64,000 nt of DNA, taken from the NCBI GenBank assembly GCA_020744425.1, contig JAGMUV010000051.1, forward strand, positions 164,742 through 228,741. The letters run 5' to 3'. Shown one piece after another: positions 44,092 to 55,080 of the stretch. The notes beneath the pieces are model-generated. The model was given only the letters and a program-made list of their open reading frames with translations, did no database searches and was not told where the DNA came from. Source of the stretch: Dactylonectria macrodidyma. Lineage: Eukaryota > Ascomycota > Sordariomycetes > Hypocreales > Nectriaceae. The translations under genes and the position numbers were made by a program. Position 1 is the stretch's first letter, and each line of letters starts with the position of its first letter.

Positions 44092-47000
44092 CCTCCAGAT
44101 CCTCCAGCTTAACGTGGGGAAGAGGGATGCGGTGCAATTGAGCATGATGAACGACGGAGACTTGCGGGACTACGCGGTGCTGGCAATAGCCGAACCATAC
44201 GCGCTGAACATTGACGGTGCGGTGATGACAGCACCAAACAACCACAGAAACTGGACGAGATTTATACCGACAAAGAGACACGAGATGCGATGGCCGATCC
44301 GCAGCATGCTCTGGATCCGCAGGGACCTGGAGGCGGAGCAGGTGCCGATACCGTCAGCCGACCTGACGGGAGCAATAATACGACTGCCCGACCGGGACGT
44401 CCTAGTGGTATCGGTGTATGTGGAAGGGAGTAATGAGAATGCTCTACGCACGGCAATGGAGCAACTGCACAGGGTGATGACGGGCTTCCGCAACAGCACA
44501 GGGAAAAGAACGGACGTGATCTTGGCAGGCGACTTCAACCGCCACGACCAACTATGGGGAGGTGACGAGGTGACAGGCAGACGCCAAGGGGAGGCAGATG
44601 CAATCATCGACCTCATGGACGAGCATGGCCTCCTCAGCCTCCTTCCCAGGGGAACGAAAACCTGGGAGAGGGGTAGTGCGGAGAGCACGATCGACCTGGT
44701 GCTTGCGTCGTCCGAACTGGCCGAAGAGATGGTTCACTGCGGCATTCACCAGACCGAACACGGGTCGGACCATAGGGCAATCCAGACAGAGTTTGACCTC
44801 ACGACACCGGAAAGGACGGCGAGTCCGAGACTGCTCTTCAAGAATGCACCGTGGAATGCGATCAAGGAGAGAGTGAAAGATCGGCTGGCACTCCTCCCAT
44901 GGGACGGCGGGGTTCAGACACAGACGGACAGGCTGATGGAGGCGGTCCTCGGCGCAATCCACGCCCTGGTCCCGCGAGCGAAGCCATCGCCATACGCAAA
45001 GAGATGGTGGACAACTGACCTTACTCGACTCCGGAAAACCTACACGTACTGGAGAAACCTGGCGAGGGCGCAGCGGCGGGCAGGCCATAGACAGGACAAC
45101 CTAGAGAGCCGGGCAAAGGTAGCATCCAAAGAGTACCACGACAGTATCAGAAGACAGAAGAAGGCCCACTGGGACGACTTCCTCGCAGACGGCGCCAATA
45201 TCTGGCAAGCAGCCAAATACCTCAAACCCGGTGCCGACATGGTCGGCGACAAAATCCCCCGGCTGAAAAGGGCGGACGGGACGACAACGCAGGACAAGGC
45301 GGAACAGGCAGAAGAACTGCTGACGGCATTCTTCCCGCCGCTGCCAGCAACCATCGAAGACGAAGGTCCACGACCGCGGCGGAGAGAAGTGGCCATGCCA
45401 GACTTGACGTTGGAGGAGGTGGAGGAGAAAGTCATGGCAGCCAAGGCGTGGAAAGCACCCGGAGAAGACGGCCTGCCGGCGATGGTGTGGAAGCAACTGT
45501 GGCCGGTGGTCAAGGAACGCGTGATGCATCTGTTCCGCACCTCACTGGATGAAGGACAGCTACCAGACCAGTGGAGAAGCGCAAAGATCATCCCGCTCAA
45601 GAAGCCGGACAAGGGCGATTACGCACTCGCAAAGGCATGGAGACCAATCTCGCTGCTGTCGACGCTGGGAAAGATCCTCGAGGCGGTAGTGGCGGACAGG
45701 ATCTCATACGCCGCCGAGACGTTCGGGCTCCTGCCCACAAACCACTTTGGGGCAAGGAAGCGGCGGTCGGCAGAGAAGGCTCTGCTGCTCTTCCAAGAAC
45801 AAGTGTACAAAGCATGGCGGAACCGCAAGGTGGTCAGCCTGGCCAGCTTCGACATCAAAGGCGCGTACAACGGCGTGTTCGATGACAGACTGCTACAGAG
45901 GCTGGAAGCAAGAGGTATCCCCAAGAAGCTGGTGCAATGGATAAGCGCGTTCTGCTCCAATCGCACGGCCAGCATTGTGGTGAACGACTACACGTCAGAG
46001 CAACGGGAGCTGCCGCAAGCCGGCCTTCCCCAAGGATCGCCGCTTTCGCCAGTGCTTTTCCTGTTCTTCAACGCAGACCTTGTGCAAAGCAAGATTAACT
46101 CGAAAGGCGGATCGATGGCGTTTGTCGACGACTACTCGGCCTGGGTCACGGGGCCGACGGCGGAGGCGAACAGGGACGGCATACAAGCCATCATTGACCG
46201 GGCACTGGCGTGGGGGAAACGCAGTGGAGCGACGTTTGAGCATGACAAGACAGCAATTGTCCACTTCACGCGCGTAGCTGAACGCACCAGCGAGGCGCCG
46301 TTCACGATCAATGGAGAGGAAGTCAAGCCCAAAGCGAAGGCCAAACTCTTAGGGGTAATCATGGACACGGGGCTCAGGTTCAAGGAACACATGGCCAAGG
46401 CCGCCACGAAAGGTCTCTTGGCAGCCATGTGTCTAAGGAGACTCAGGATGCTGCCACCACAAGCTGCCAGACAACTCTTCGTCGCAACCGTTGCCCCAGC
46501 CATGGACTACGCGTCTGTCGTATGGGCGCATGCGCGCGGCGAAAGGGAATTGAAAGAGTTCAACAGGGCACAGAAAATAGGAGCGCGGGCCATCACGGGA
46601 GCCTTCCAGACGGTGGCGAGGGCAGTAGCTGAAGCGGAAGCCAACATCCAAACAGTACACGAGCGACATGCTCTGGCTGGAATGAAGTTGTACATCAATA
46701 TGCACACGCTGCCAAAGAAGCACCCGCTAGCGACACTCAAAGTATCAGTGAGTCGAAGGTACATCTCGCCGATGAAGAGACTGGCGCTTGCCCTCGGCGA
46801 GAGCGGAATCGGGCGGATGGAAACAATCGAAGCCTATGCAGCACCGCCGTGGCACCCCCGCGTGTCGCTGGTGTGTGAGGCAGATCGGAAGGTGGCGATA
46901 GCGGCAGCCAACAGTGTCGAAGACATCACCATCGCGACCAGCGCTTCCGACAGAGGAGGAATGACGGGCATGGGAGGCATCATCAGCCACAAAGCAGCAG

Positions 47001-47842
47001 GGCGAGAGAATAGGGTCATGGCCAGGTACTCGGTCACTCTCGGCTCGCGAGACGACCAGAACCCCTACACAGCCGAGCTAGGGGCGATAGCAATGGCATT
47101 GCGATGCATGCCTGACGGATTACGGGACCGAAGGCTTACCATACTGTCAAGCGGCCAGTCAGCACTGAAGGCGATCGCGCGACCACGACAACAATCGGGA
47201 CAGTGCGCCATCCGAGAAATCTACAACCACATCCGACGGCTAAGAAAAGGCAACAACAGGGTCAAGATGATTTGGGTACCCTCTCGGGATGATGCGTTCC
47301 CCTTGGGACCCAAGGCGAAGAGACAGGCCCAGAGAGCAACTGAATCGGGGCGCATGCCAGAGACACAGCCGTACCAAGCCCGATCGACGCGGATAAGACT
47401 AGCGAGAGAGCAGCTACAACAGCACCAGACACTACCGGACAGAGTGGGCGGCTTCTCCAAGAGGGTTGACAAAGCGCTACCAGGAAAACACACAAAGGTG
47501 CTGTACGACGGACTGAAGAGGCGCGAAGCAGACACGCTTTCGCAGTTGCGCACGGGAATGGCGAGGATTAACAGCTACCTGTCGAGGATCGGTGCAGTGG
47601 AATCAGACTTGTGCGACTGTGGAAGGGCAGTCGAGACGATGGAACATTTTCTCTTTCGATGCACCAAGTGGGACGCACAACGCGAAGGCATAAGACAAAT
47701 CAGGCAAAGCGAGATAGGAAACCTATCGTTCTTTTTGGGAGGAAAGTCGGCATTGGACGGACCGAAGTGGTCACCTAACCTACAGGCGGTGCGAGCAACG
47801 ATCAAATTTGCGATGAAGACAGGAAGGTTGGGAGTGAAGTAG
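44072..47842 (+). CDS. LINE ORF2: AP endonuclease, reverse transcriptase, RNase H-like domain
   Basis: 1,256 residues from ATG 44072 (ATG 44081 is also in frame); the frame itself is open from 43802, in +1 relation to ORF1. The N-terminal endonuclease shows LQLNVGK, IAEPY, AGDFNRHDQ, STIDLVL and GSDHRAI. The reverse transcriptase shows APGEDGLP, IIPLKKPDKGD, WRPISLLSTLGK, SFDIKGAYNGV, GLPQGSPLSP and the catalytic FVDDY. A following RNase H-like region (TSASDRGGMTGMGG, YTAELGAIAMAL, ILSSGQSALKAI) lacks the aspartates expected at its first and third catalytic positions. A CCHC-like zinc motif (CDCGRAVETMEHFLFRC) closes the protein. Translation of ORF2 could be by termination-reinitiation at the overlapping ATG/TAA or by +1 frameshifting. 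Confidence 0.92.
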   Translation: MTAMCTNLQILQLNVGKRDAVQLSMMNDGDLRDYAVLAIAEPYALNIDGAVMTAPNNHRNWTRFIPTKRHEMRWPIRSMLWIRRDLEAEQVPIPSADLTGAIIRLPDRDVLVVSVYVEGSNENALRTAMEQLHRVMTGFRNSTGKRTDVILAGDFNRHDQLWGGDEVTGRRQGEADAIIDLMDEHGLLSLLPRGTKTWERGSAESTIDLVLASSELAEEMVHCGIHQTEHGSDHRAIQTEFDLTTPERTASPRLLFKNAPWNAIKERVKDRLALLPWDGGVQTQTDRLMEAVLGAIHALVPRAKPSPYAKRWWTTDLTRLRKTYTYWRNLARAQRRAGHRQDNLESRAKVASKEYHDSIRRQKKAHWDDFLADGANIWQAAKYLKPGADMVGDKIPRLKRADGTTTQDKAEQAEELLTAFFPPLPATIEDEGPRPRRREVAMPDLTLEEVEEKVMAAKAWKAPGEDGLPAMVWKQLWPVVKERVMHLFRTSLDEGQLPDQWRSAKIIPLKKPDKGDYALAKAWRPISLLSTLGKILEAVVADRISYAAETFGLLPTNHFGARKRRSAEKALLLFQEQVYKAWRNRKVVSLASFDIKGAYNGVFDDRLLQRLEARGIPKKLVQWISAFCSNRTASIVVNDYTSEQRELPQAGLPQGSPLSPVLFLFFNADLVQSKINSKGGSMAFVDDYSAWVTGPTAEANRDGIQAIIDRALAWGKRSGATFEHDKTAIVHFTRVAERTSEAPFTINGEEVKPKAKAKLLGVIMDTGLRFKEHMAKAATKGLLAAMCLRRLRMLPPQAARQLFVATVAPAMDYASVVWAHARGERELKEFNRAQKIGARAITGAFQTVARAVAEAEANIQTVHERHALAGMKLYINMHTLPKKHPLATLKVSVSRRYISPMKRLALALGESGIGRMETIEAYAAPPWHPRVSLVCEADRKVAIAAANSVEDITIATSASDRGGMTGMGGIISHKAAGRENRVMARYSVTLGSRDDQNPYTAELGAIAMALRCMPDGLRDRRLTILSSGQSALKAIARPRQQSGQCAIREIYNHIRRLRKGNNRVKMIWVPSRDDAFPLGPKAKRQAQRATESGRMPETQPYQARSTRIRLAREQLQQHQTLPDRVGGFSKRVDKALPGKHTKVLYDGLKRREADTLSQLRTGMARINSYLSRIGAVESDLCDCGRAVETMEHFLFRCTKWDAQREGIRQIRQSEIGNLSFFLGGKSALDGPKWSPNLQAVRATIKFAMKTGRLGVK

Positions 47843-48131
47843 GAGAATGGGACATACTAACAGCCGGAACCAGGAAACAGTGGCACAATACTAACACAAT
47901 ACAGCCTCATTTTGACAGACCACGCTTCAGCTGCTGAGGATAGGATGCTGAACACTTGGAGAAATTGGCCTTCAAGCAGGCCTGTCAGAGAGAGTCAAGC
48001 GAGGCCAAACGAAAGCGATCCAGGGAGAGAAAGTGGGGCTTTACTTGTGGTCAGGATTGAAGGTGGCAGAAATGTAAATAGCATAGCGTGTTCCATGGCC
48101 CTATGAGATCCGTTCTCCCGGGCGTAATAAA

Positions 48132-48156
48132 TCTACTACTACTACTACTACTACTA
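48132..48156 (+). repeat. (CTA)n tail of the LINE
   Basis: About eight CTA units after AATAAAT, a microsatellite tail as seen in several LINE clades. Confidence 0.85.
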
Positions 48157-48163
48157 TTCTCTT
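48151..48163 (+). repeat. Right target-site duplication of the LINE
   Basis: CTACTATTCTCTT, identical to 42477-42489. Confidence 0.8.
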
Positions 48164-49208
48164 CCAGTTGCTGGCTGCTCCCCTATGAGCTGACGGCTCG
48201 TCCTACCATAGTGAAGCGCGTCAAGACGGGGCATGATCGGCCCCCCTGGCGTTCAGGTTGGCCGCCGTGTCTATGAATGGTTCCGCATTGCAGGCGGCAA
48301 ATATGGCATCAGATTCCACTAGATCTGGCAGAACCAGTGCTTTTCAGGGTTTACCAGGCCGACCGGCGCTTTGGGCTCGCGAATGTGATTTGGAGACTTT
48401 GTTCGGGGTATGCCAACCGCCAACGCCTGGCAGACGCACAAACCGGCGTCATCCACTAGCCTCTACTGACGGCTTTCAAGGAATCTGCCAAATTGTCACT
48501 GTTCTTCAGCGCCTCGCCGGATGGTTCGCTGAGACGTATTGGCACTGGTTCCAGGACAAGGTGCTGCAACACCGTTCACAGCATTGATGCAGTATCTGGC
48601 ATGAATCTTATCAGGTAGGTTGGGTTCTTCTGATGGAGTAGGGATGGTGAATTTGGAGTTTGGTATCCTGAATTATATCCAAATACGCAGAAACCTTTTG
48701 CCTTTCACCACTACCTTCGTCACGTTAAACTAGATATGCAAGCATAATGCTTACAGTATGTGCAGTGCAGGCAAACACCGGTGGTTCAGCTGACTTGAGA
48801 AGCCGGATGTTCACTGATCTTTGCCGATGGCAGGATCTACGGAGAGGGCTAACACAACAAGGCGGAAGGACAGCGAATGGGTTCATGGTGTCGGGCATAG
48901 AGAAAGTGACATGTCTGCATAAGATAAGTCACAGGTACTGTCGGCTGCGGTACTTTTACCCAGACCGTGCGATGGAGTTCTTGCTATGCAACACAGGGTA
49001 CCCAGTGGTACGCATCGAGAAACACGACGCGCATCGACGCGGTAACGCTAGTGGATGACGCGGTTTGTGCGTCTGCCAGGCGTTGGCGGTCATATTTGCC
49101 GCCTGCAATGCGGAACCCTTCATAGACGCGGCTGCCAACCTGAACGCCAGATCTTTCCGGTACCACCAAGCTTGGGGGCGGGGGGCCGATCATGCCCCGC
49201 CTTGACGC

Positions 49209-50286
49209 CAGACATCCCAATAATGAATAAATACATAATATTGCCATATTCTTATGTATTCATAGCCGTGCCCTTATATTCTTATCTATTCTTAAGCTTA
49301 TGAATTATTCCTAATATAACTTGAGGGCCCACTTATATTGTCGTCGTCGCTTGCGACTTCCATGACCTCGTCATCCACTGCCACGTAGACTTTGCGGATC
49401 AAATCATTCTTCACCCAGTTGCTCATGCATTGAAGTTTCTCGATTGTATCAGCCGAGAGCCGCGCCCTGTCCCAAGAAATTGTCAGCCTTGCGCAAGAGA
49501 ATACCTGTGACGGGACAAGAGCACGAACGAGGTCGAGTGCGACTTGGGCAAAATGATTGTTTACAAGGAGAGAAAGAGATTCCTAAGGAAAGCTCTGACT
49601 TAAAGCTATTTATACAATATTCATAAAGTGAGACTATTCATAAAGTATGAAAGTCACATGATCGTTCCCTCACAATACCCGTTCCGGGTCGTCGGACATC
49701 GCCGGTACACTTAGTATGTCGATGGCCAATTGGTGTAAACATGGATACTCAATCCTCTGTTCTTCTCGGCACCACCATTCCAGCGGTTTTTTTGTCGTCA
49801 TAGGTCTTGGCGGAGAATTGACCGTATGCTGAGCTGACGACGCCTCGGGTTCCGACAGTGTGCTGGCAACTTGTGAGGCACTGTCAGAGGGTAACACGGA
49901 GGAAGAACTTGACGGGGCATTGGATTGGGGCAGTGAGGATATGTTGACGTCCATTGTCGTGTATAGAGATATGTCGCTGATGTATTTCTAACTGCGTACT
50001 TGCAACGTGACGGGTACGGCGAAGCAGCAGTTTCGGTTGCTAGGAGTTACAAACATTGGAGGAGTTCACCTCCTATCTAGGGGCCTGATAGGCAGCAATA
50101 TGCGTACAGGACTGCAATTTAACCTGAAACACGCTGGGGGAATTGGCACTGGAAAATAGCGGGTCCATATTATTAATAGTTAACAATATATATTTATTGG
50201 CAGCGTCTATATTCTTATCCTTATGGATAAGCTTAACAATAAATATGCCTTTAACAATAAATATATATTCATTACTGGGATGTCTG
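49209..50286 (-). mobile_element. Deleted hAT element, 1,078 bp, with 8-bp target duplication
   Basis: Ends read CAGACATCCCAATAATGAAT and, in reverse complement, CAGACATCCCAGTAATGAAT, with similar bases beyond. CTTGACGC flanks both sides (49201-49208 and 50287-50294), the 8-bp duplication typical of hAT elements. The uninserted sequence survives in the other foldback arm at 48218-48225 (GCGTCAAG once). It encodes a short spliced remnant of a transposase. Confidence 0.88.
49298..49954 (-). CDS. Truncated hAT transposase: dimerisation domain only
   Basis: Complement of joined exons 49298..49504 and 49679..49954, 160 residues. The start MDVNISSLPQSNA opens a Ser-rich segment. Then LHQLAIDILSVPAMSDDPER joins, across a 174-bp intron (GTATTG donor, GTCACAG acceptor), to VFSCARLTISWDRARLSADT and CMSNWVKNDLI, the conserved C-terminal hAT dimerisation region. 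The DNA-binding and catalytic parts are absent, removed by an internal deletion. The splice is supported because it restores the family sequence PERVFS exactly. It could not transpose the element. A protein that still dimerises might interfere with full transposases, but that is inference. It could also be untranscribed debris. Confidence 0.68.
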
Positions 50287-50346
50287 CTTGACGCGCTTCA
50301 CTATGGTAGGACGAGCCGTCAGCTCATGGGGGAGCAGCCGGCAACC

Positions 50347-52600
50347 AGACCAGACGACGCAGGCGTGTAGGCAGTGTTTGCGACACTACGCGTCTGCCAG
50401 TCCAGGACAGCCAAGGCTCTGGGCTTTCCGACTGCAACGCGAGTACGTGAAGGATTCATCCCCAACAAAGTGGGTGTAGCTGTGTCCTGTATCACAGCTC
50501 AAACCGTGACCGAATGGCACCAGCGGCGTGGAAGAATTGGTGGCCAATACCCACAATTTTGGAGAATCAATCTCGCCAACCCACCCCTGCCCACCAGGGG
50601 CTCGCGCTTGATCGTGTCAACGTTGATGTCCAATAGGAGCCAACTGAGGCTGGGGCGCGTGATGACACTGGGCTCGGCCTTAGCGTGCAGCAGGTGTTGT
50701 GATTCGGGCACTGTCTATCGGTGTACAGAATACCTACATGCCACTGCCACCGTGCTGCCGCCTGTTGGTAGAAATGAGGCCAGACTGGCCGGTAACCAGA
50801 TAAGCGGGGATTTTGCGTCAGGTGCATAACTTGTTAGGCGCCGGCCCGTTTCGTTTGGGTTGCAGCGGGTGCTGTCACCCAAAAGCCCACAATGCAGAGC
50901 CAATCATGCTTATCTTTCAACGATAGACTGGCGCATGCTGGTGCTAGGGTGTGATGGCCAATGTTGGGCAGGACACTATTTTGCGGCGTTCACACCCAGA
51001 ATCCTCGATTTATGTCGTCTGCACAGGAGCACGCATATTAGGATGAACTCCTAAACTCCGATTTGATGCCAGAAGCTGGTAGTGTAGTCGGGTATGACGC
51101 AGCATCAGAAGCGCCCACTAATGGGCTTTAAATGACGCTCAATATAAATGTCAGTGTTCTGGCGCGCGTTAGTGATGGCGGGAGAACGAGGCTGAGCAAT
51201 GTCGCATCGCCACATCATCATCATGCATGCACTGCAGAGCAACTGGGGTCAGCCCCTCCCCCCATTCGAATAGAAATACATCCACTTGGTATCGTGGTCG
51301 GTCGCTGCGGGGTCCCGAGTCCTGCGTGAGCGAGGTAGCGCAAAGGGATAAAAATAGAAATTTTCCATTCGTTTATTGGCATGTCGCGCTTGGATTTGCC
51401 TAATAAGGATCAAATGGAAATCGGCGAAAACACAGACCCGAGTGAAGAAGCCCTGGTCGGACTGCCTTTTCCGCATCTCCGGGTTTGAAGCGGGCCCGTG
51501 ATGTCTGCTGCCTGGAGCAGCCTACGAATCAGGCTCCGATGTTGATACGCTGTTGGTGATGAAGTATGATATTGACATGTTGTTGGTGATGAACGAACAA
51601 CGGCTGAACCAATAGACATCAGGAATGGAGGCCACTGAGATGAGCTACTCCGGATGCGACCTAGGTCTTCAACTGGCCCACGACAGATCCTTGCCTTTGT
51701 TAACCGCCGAACGAGTGGGGTCCCCGGCTATTGCTTCGAGCCCCCCCAAGGTGGAGGCTGGCGATTCTCAACTACGTACCCCAAGCCCACCGCAGCTCCT
51801 GCGGGTTTCATACCGCGCTTCTTTTCTGGCAGCCAGGGACAGGAGTTGTTAATAGCTGGAATAACCGGATAAAAGCGCCAATATAAAAGAAAGCACCGTC
51901 ACAGGACAAATTACGCCCGGAACCCATGTTAGCACAGCGTTATAGAGCCCCGCAGGCCAACTGTTGTTGGCCCAGTCAGTGTATGAGCCAGAACTCTAAG
52001 TTGACACTACTTAAATGTAACCAATCACAGCAGGCGTCTTGATCACGAACTGGGTTGGGTCTTCAGGCGGGTGCTTGTTGCGTGTTGGTCGTTACTGACA
52101 ATGTCGAGTGACGCCCACCCCTGATATTCAATGGTATGTCTGAAACAGGAATATGCCGACGGATGGGACCCTGATGGAAGGATGAGGCAATCGATGCCAA
52201 GGAGTGAAACTGGAGAGCAGCGGTTGCTCGAGGCGCGCGCCTGGAGCCTCGGAGAACTGTCCGGCTCTCCTATTCAATGACTGGGAATCGTCAAATCATA
52301 TCACTCAAACTCCCGAGAGGCCACCTGTAGGATTTCTAATGCGACGGCCGGTAGGTTGACGGCCAGTATCACGGAAGCGTTGGATCTCTGCGTGTTGGTT
52401 CCAGAGCGAGCAAGACTAAAAATAACGAGGGACACTGAGTTGGCTAGATTGAAATGATGCCGGTGTCTTTTGTGTATATGAAGTAAACCAGTTCCCATGT
52501 AAATGCTAAACATTCCATTCCTCAAACCACACAATCGGTCCTCCACCCAATCCTCCTTTCGTTACTATTTACGCTCCTGTTCTCATTTCCTTGTGACAAA
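50347..52600. other. Intergenic, decayed repeats, no supported gene
   Basis: Frames such as 50374-50829 lack family features. The Cys/His-poor, Arg-rich translations look non-coding. CT- and GT-repeat-like patches only. Confidence 0.45.
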
Positions 52601-53001
52601 ATGGCCAAGAAGAGAAGAGCCCAGCGACCTGCACCCCCTCGGGGATTGCCCGAACCTCCCAACGGAGCTACTGCAGACCCAGTCTTCTACGAAGGCACCA
52701 AGGTTTGGTTTTATGATGGTTAGTTGATAAACTTCTCGCAAGAACCTTGTTAACAAAACCACACAGTGGACTCTGGCCAATGGTTAACTGGCACTGTTAT
52801 CTCGCCCCCCGACGGGTCAAGTGGCAGCACAATGATGCCATGGGTTCGTATTAGTACTTTCCTTGTATATTGACACGGAACCTGACAATTTTTAGATTGA
52901 GGTCGATGGAACATGGGAACAAATCACGAAGAGAATCGAGTATGTGTATGGCATGTCATGAATCCACCCTTCCAACTTTGTGCAGGGCTACGAGCCACTG
53001 A
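52601..53001 (+). CDS. Small basic protein with a Tudor/SH3-like core (four-exon model)
   Basis: Exons 52601..52718, 52767..52843, 52896..52939 and 52986..53001 give 84 residues. The N-terminus is basic and proline-rich (MAKKRRAQRPAPPRGLPEPP). The core alternates short beta strands (FYEGTKVWFYDG, SGQWLTGTVISPP, WIEVDGTWEQI), which suggests a Tudor/agenet-like barrel; this is judged from pattern only. Introns are 46-52 bp with plausible ends. The last exon is short, and if its intron is retained the protein ends YVYGMS instead. A CT-rich leader precedes the ATG. No family name can be given with confidence. Confidence 0.5.
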
Positions 53002-53496
53002 GCCCTCTTCGTTGACCACCATATCCGCACGGGGCTTTACAATGGACGGTTTGTGTGTTGCCTCTAGTACAGACAGGACTTCACAACGGACAAAGGAGCT
53101 TATATATGACGGAAACTGGATCGGTGCGTTGTAACACGGCTTGTATATAGTTATACTTTGGTTTTCAATTGATTTCCTGTTTTTTATAAGCGCTTTCAAG
53201 CTGGGATTCGACAAAGGCGATGGTCTCGGGCGGATCTCGTCTTCTTGTTCTTTGCTACCTCACAGAGGAGTAACCCCCTTTCATTGTGATTGTATGATCA
53301 AGATTCGTTCCAGACAGCTGATTTGGCCTGTTTAACCCCTAGTAGAAGAGTTGCAATGGCAATACTTCGGATAGATGTTAGATTATTTCGAATCGACGGG
53401 TTGTACCATCATTTGATTTACGTAAAATATCACTCTAGTTTATTAACGCTCTAAGTGCTTTCCACTAAGTGCTGATGTGAAGACATGACAAGCAAG
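53002..53496. other. Intergenic between convergent genes
   Basis: No feature recognised. Confidence 0.5.
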
Positions 53497-55080
53497 CTAA
53501 GGAAGTTCATCCTGCACACGAGCTTCTTCAACCCACTGCCACAATCTATGGTCGGCAAGAAAAGCTGGATTCATCTCTGACATCAGCGTCAATTTTCTCG
53601 CCACAGCAATGGCGTCCGAGTTTACAGTTCTGCTGGGAGGGAAGCAAGCTCGCTCCCTTTCTTGCAGCTCTTCCGCTGCCAGATCCTCCTCCTGAAGATC
53701 AGCCAGAAGCTTTATGTTTTCGTCCCGGTTAGCGCGCTGGTGGAAGAGCCAAAGAATCCCCTCTCTTCCATCGTCATCGGTGCTCGTCTTGTATATGAGC
53801 TCAAACAACCTTTCGAAGAGCTGGTGGTCATTTTTGGAAAGTAAACGAGTTAGTCGAGTGAAATACCACATTCTTTCCGATGTCTGCCAGAGATCTGAAA
53901 GGGGTAGATCTGGGGTGATTTTGGTGGCTCGCTGGCTGAAACCAGACCGGTAGGCAGCAGTGAGAGATGCTGATGGTGGTGCGGCTGAGCTCCCTAGCGA
54001 CGGGGCTGCGAGCAGCTCAGAGACCGGGCCAGTTGACGCCGAACTCCAGTCGATAATGCAGGTGATATTGAAATCCTCATCAACATAAATATTGCCGAGA
54101 TGGAGGTCCGGATGGGAAAGTGTGAAGCTGTTTCTGACGCTTGAGGAGAGATGGGGTATCATCTCAGACAAAAACTGCCCTGCGATGCAGTAGAAAAGAA
54201 TGTTCTTGCTATGCTCAATTTTTTGACCGATTGCCACAAAATTGTTCCACCGTCTTGATGCTGTCTGATAGCTGGCCATGCTCTTGTAATCCAACATATC
54301 AGGAACTGGTGCGAAAAAGGTGTGGGGTGTAAGCGAAAGCTCTTGAGCATGAGATGTAAAGGCCGAGATGAGGGAAACAAAGTAGTCGCGCTCTTGATTG
54401 AATGGACCGCGATCCAGTTCGAGCGAGTCTCTTTCTTGCCAGGTAAGTGATGGCGAAAGACATTCACCGACAGCGTAACTCCCATTCCCATCATCGAACA
54501 CAGAACCAATCTTTTTAAATCGGTGGATAGATAATTCCGACATCATGGCACCAAGCTGGCTCATGACTTTCTCTCGGTTCTCATTGGAGATAGGCATAAG
54601 TGGGCGACGATGTTGAAACCCCGGTACTTGCTGTGGAAGTTGGGTCCAGTCATAGGATCCTAGAGAACGGCCAGGAGCTTTGCTCTGGAGGATATATGGA
54701 ATACCGATGTCATTATCGCTAGATTCACTGAGACGAATCAATATTTAGAATCTAAAGGTAGATAATATTCCTTACCTATATGCATAGACCTCGGGAACCG
54801 GAATCGAGGTATGAGCCTTGAGGTATAGCAATGTAGATGCTTCGCTGATAAGAATTTTGGAGGCAGTTTCATCTGAGTAGAAGCCGTCGAGCCCGCTTTT
54901 TGGAGAGCGAAAAACCCATTCGATCCCATCTTTGAAAGACACAAAAATGACCCAGTTTAGGCTGCCACTCTTAGGCATCTGGGATACGTCGCAAGTGCAT
55001 GGTTGGCCGCGACGCTGTTCTGAGAGCGAAAGAAGCGCTGGGAGATTGAATTTGGCGAAATAATAAATCTTGTCCTTCAT
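53497..55080 (-). CDS. Aminoglycoside-phosphotransferase-fold (APH) protein
   Basis: Complement of joined exons 53497..54727 and 54776..55080, 511 residues. The ATG at 55080 gives MKDKIYYFAKFNLPALLSL. The N-lobe includes WVFRSPKSG and ILISEASTLLYLKAHTSIPVPEVYAY, the usual APH strand with a Glu followed by the PVPEV linker. The 48-bp intron (phase 2) follows. The catalytic loop is LSHPDLHLGNIYVDEDFNITCIIDWSSAST, the Brenner-type HxDxxxxN with the DFG-equivalent IIDW. Fungal genomes hold large expansions of such kinase-like proteins with unknown small-molecule or protein substrates, and antibiotic resistance is not implied. There is no signal peptide, and the C-terminus extends beyond the kinase core with a helical, acidic stretch. 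Confidence 0.88.

Larger units (their letters stand above)
42490..48150 (+). mobile_element. Full-length Tad-type LINE retrotransposon
   Basis: A 5.66-kb non-LTR element with two long open frames (gag-like ORF1; endonuclease-RT-RNase H ORF2), a 9-mer tandem array at its 5' end and a (CTA)n tail in place of poly(A). It is flanked by the 13-bp duplication CTACTATTCTCTT; the first part of the right copy merges with the CTA tail, so the true duplication may be shorter (TATTCTCTT). Neither ORF has a frameshift. This is a recent insertion by structure. Confidence 0.9.
48164..50346. repeat. Foldback (inverted) repeat with a nested hAT element
   Basis: The left arm (48164 to about 48470) reappears in reverse complement as 50346-50295 plus 49200-49030; the gap between those two pieces is the hAT insertion. 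Matching landmarks are GAGCTGACGGCTCGTCC, TTCCGCATTGCAGGCGG and CGCCAACGCCTGGCAGACG. The left arm carries about 108 bp extra near 48305-48415. The centre (about 48470-49030) is unique. Identity of the parent element is unknown and no intact gene is present. Confidence 0.7.

Noticed and set aside
50374..50829. 151-codon plus-strand frame
   Set aside because: No conserved motifs, overlaps equally long frames on the other strand and lies in decayed repeat DNA.
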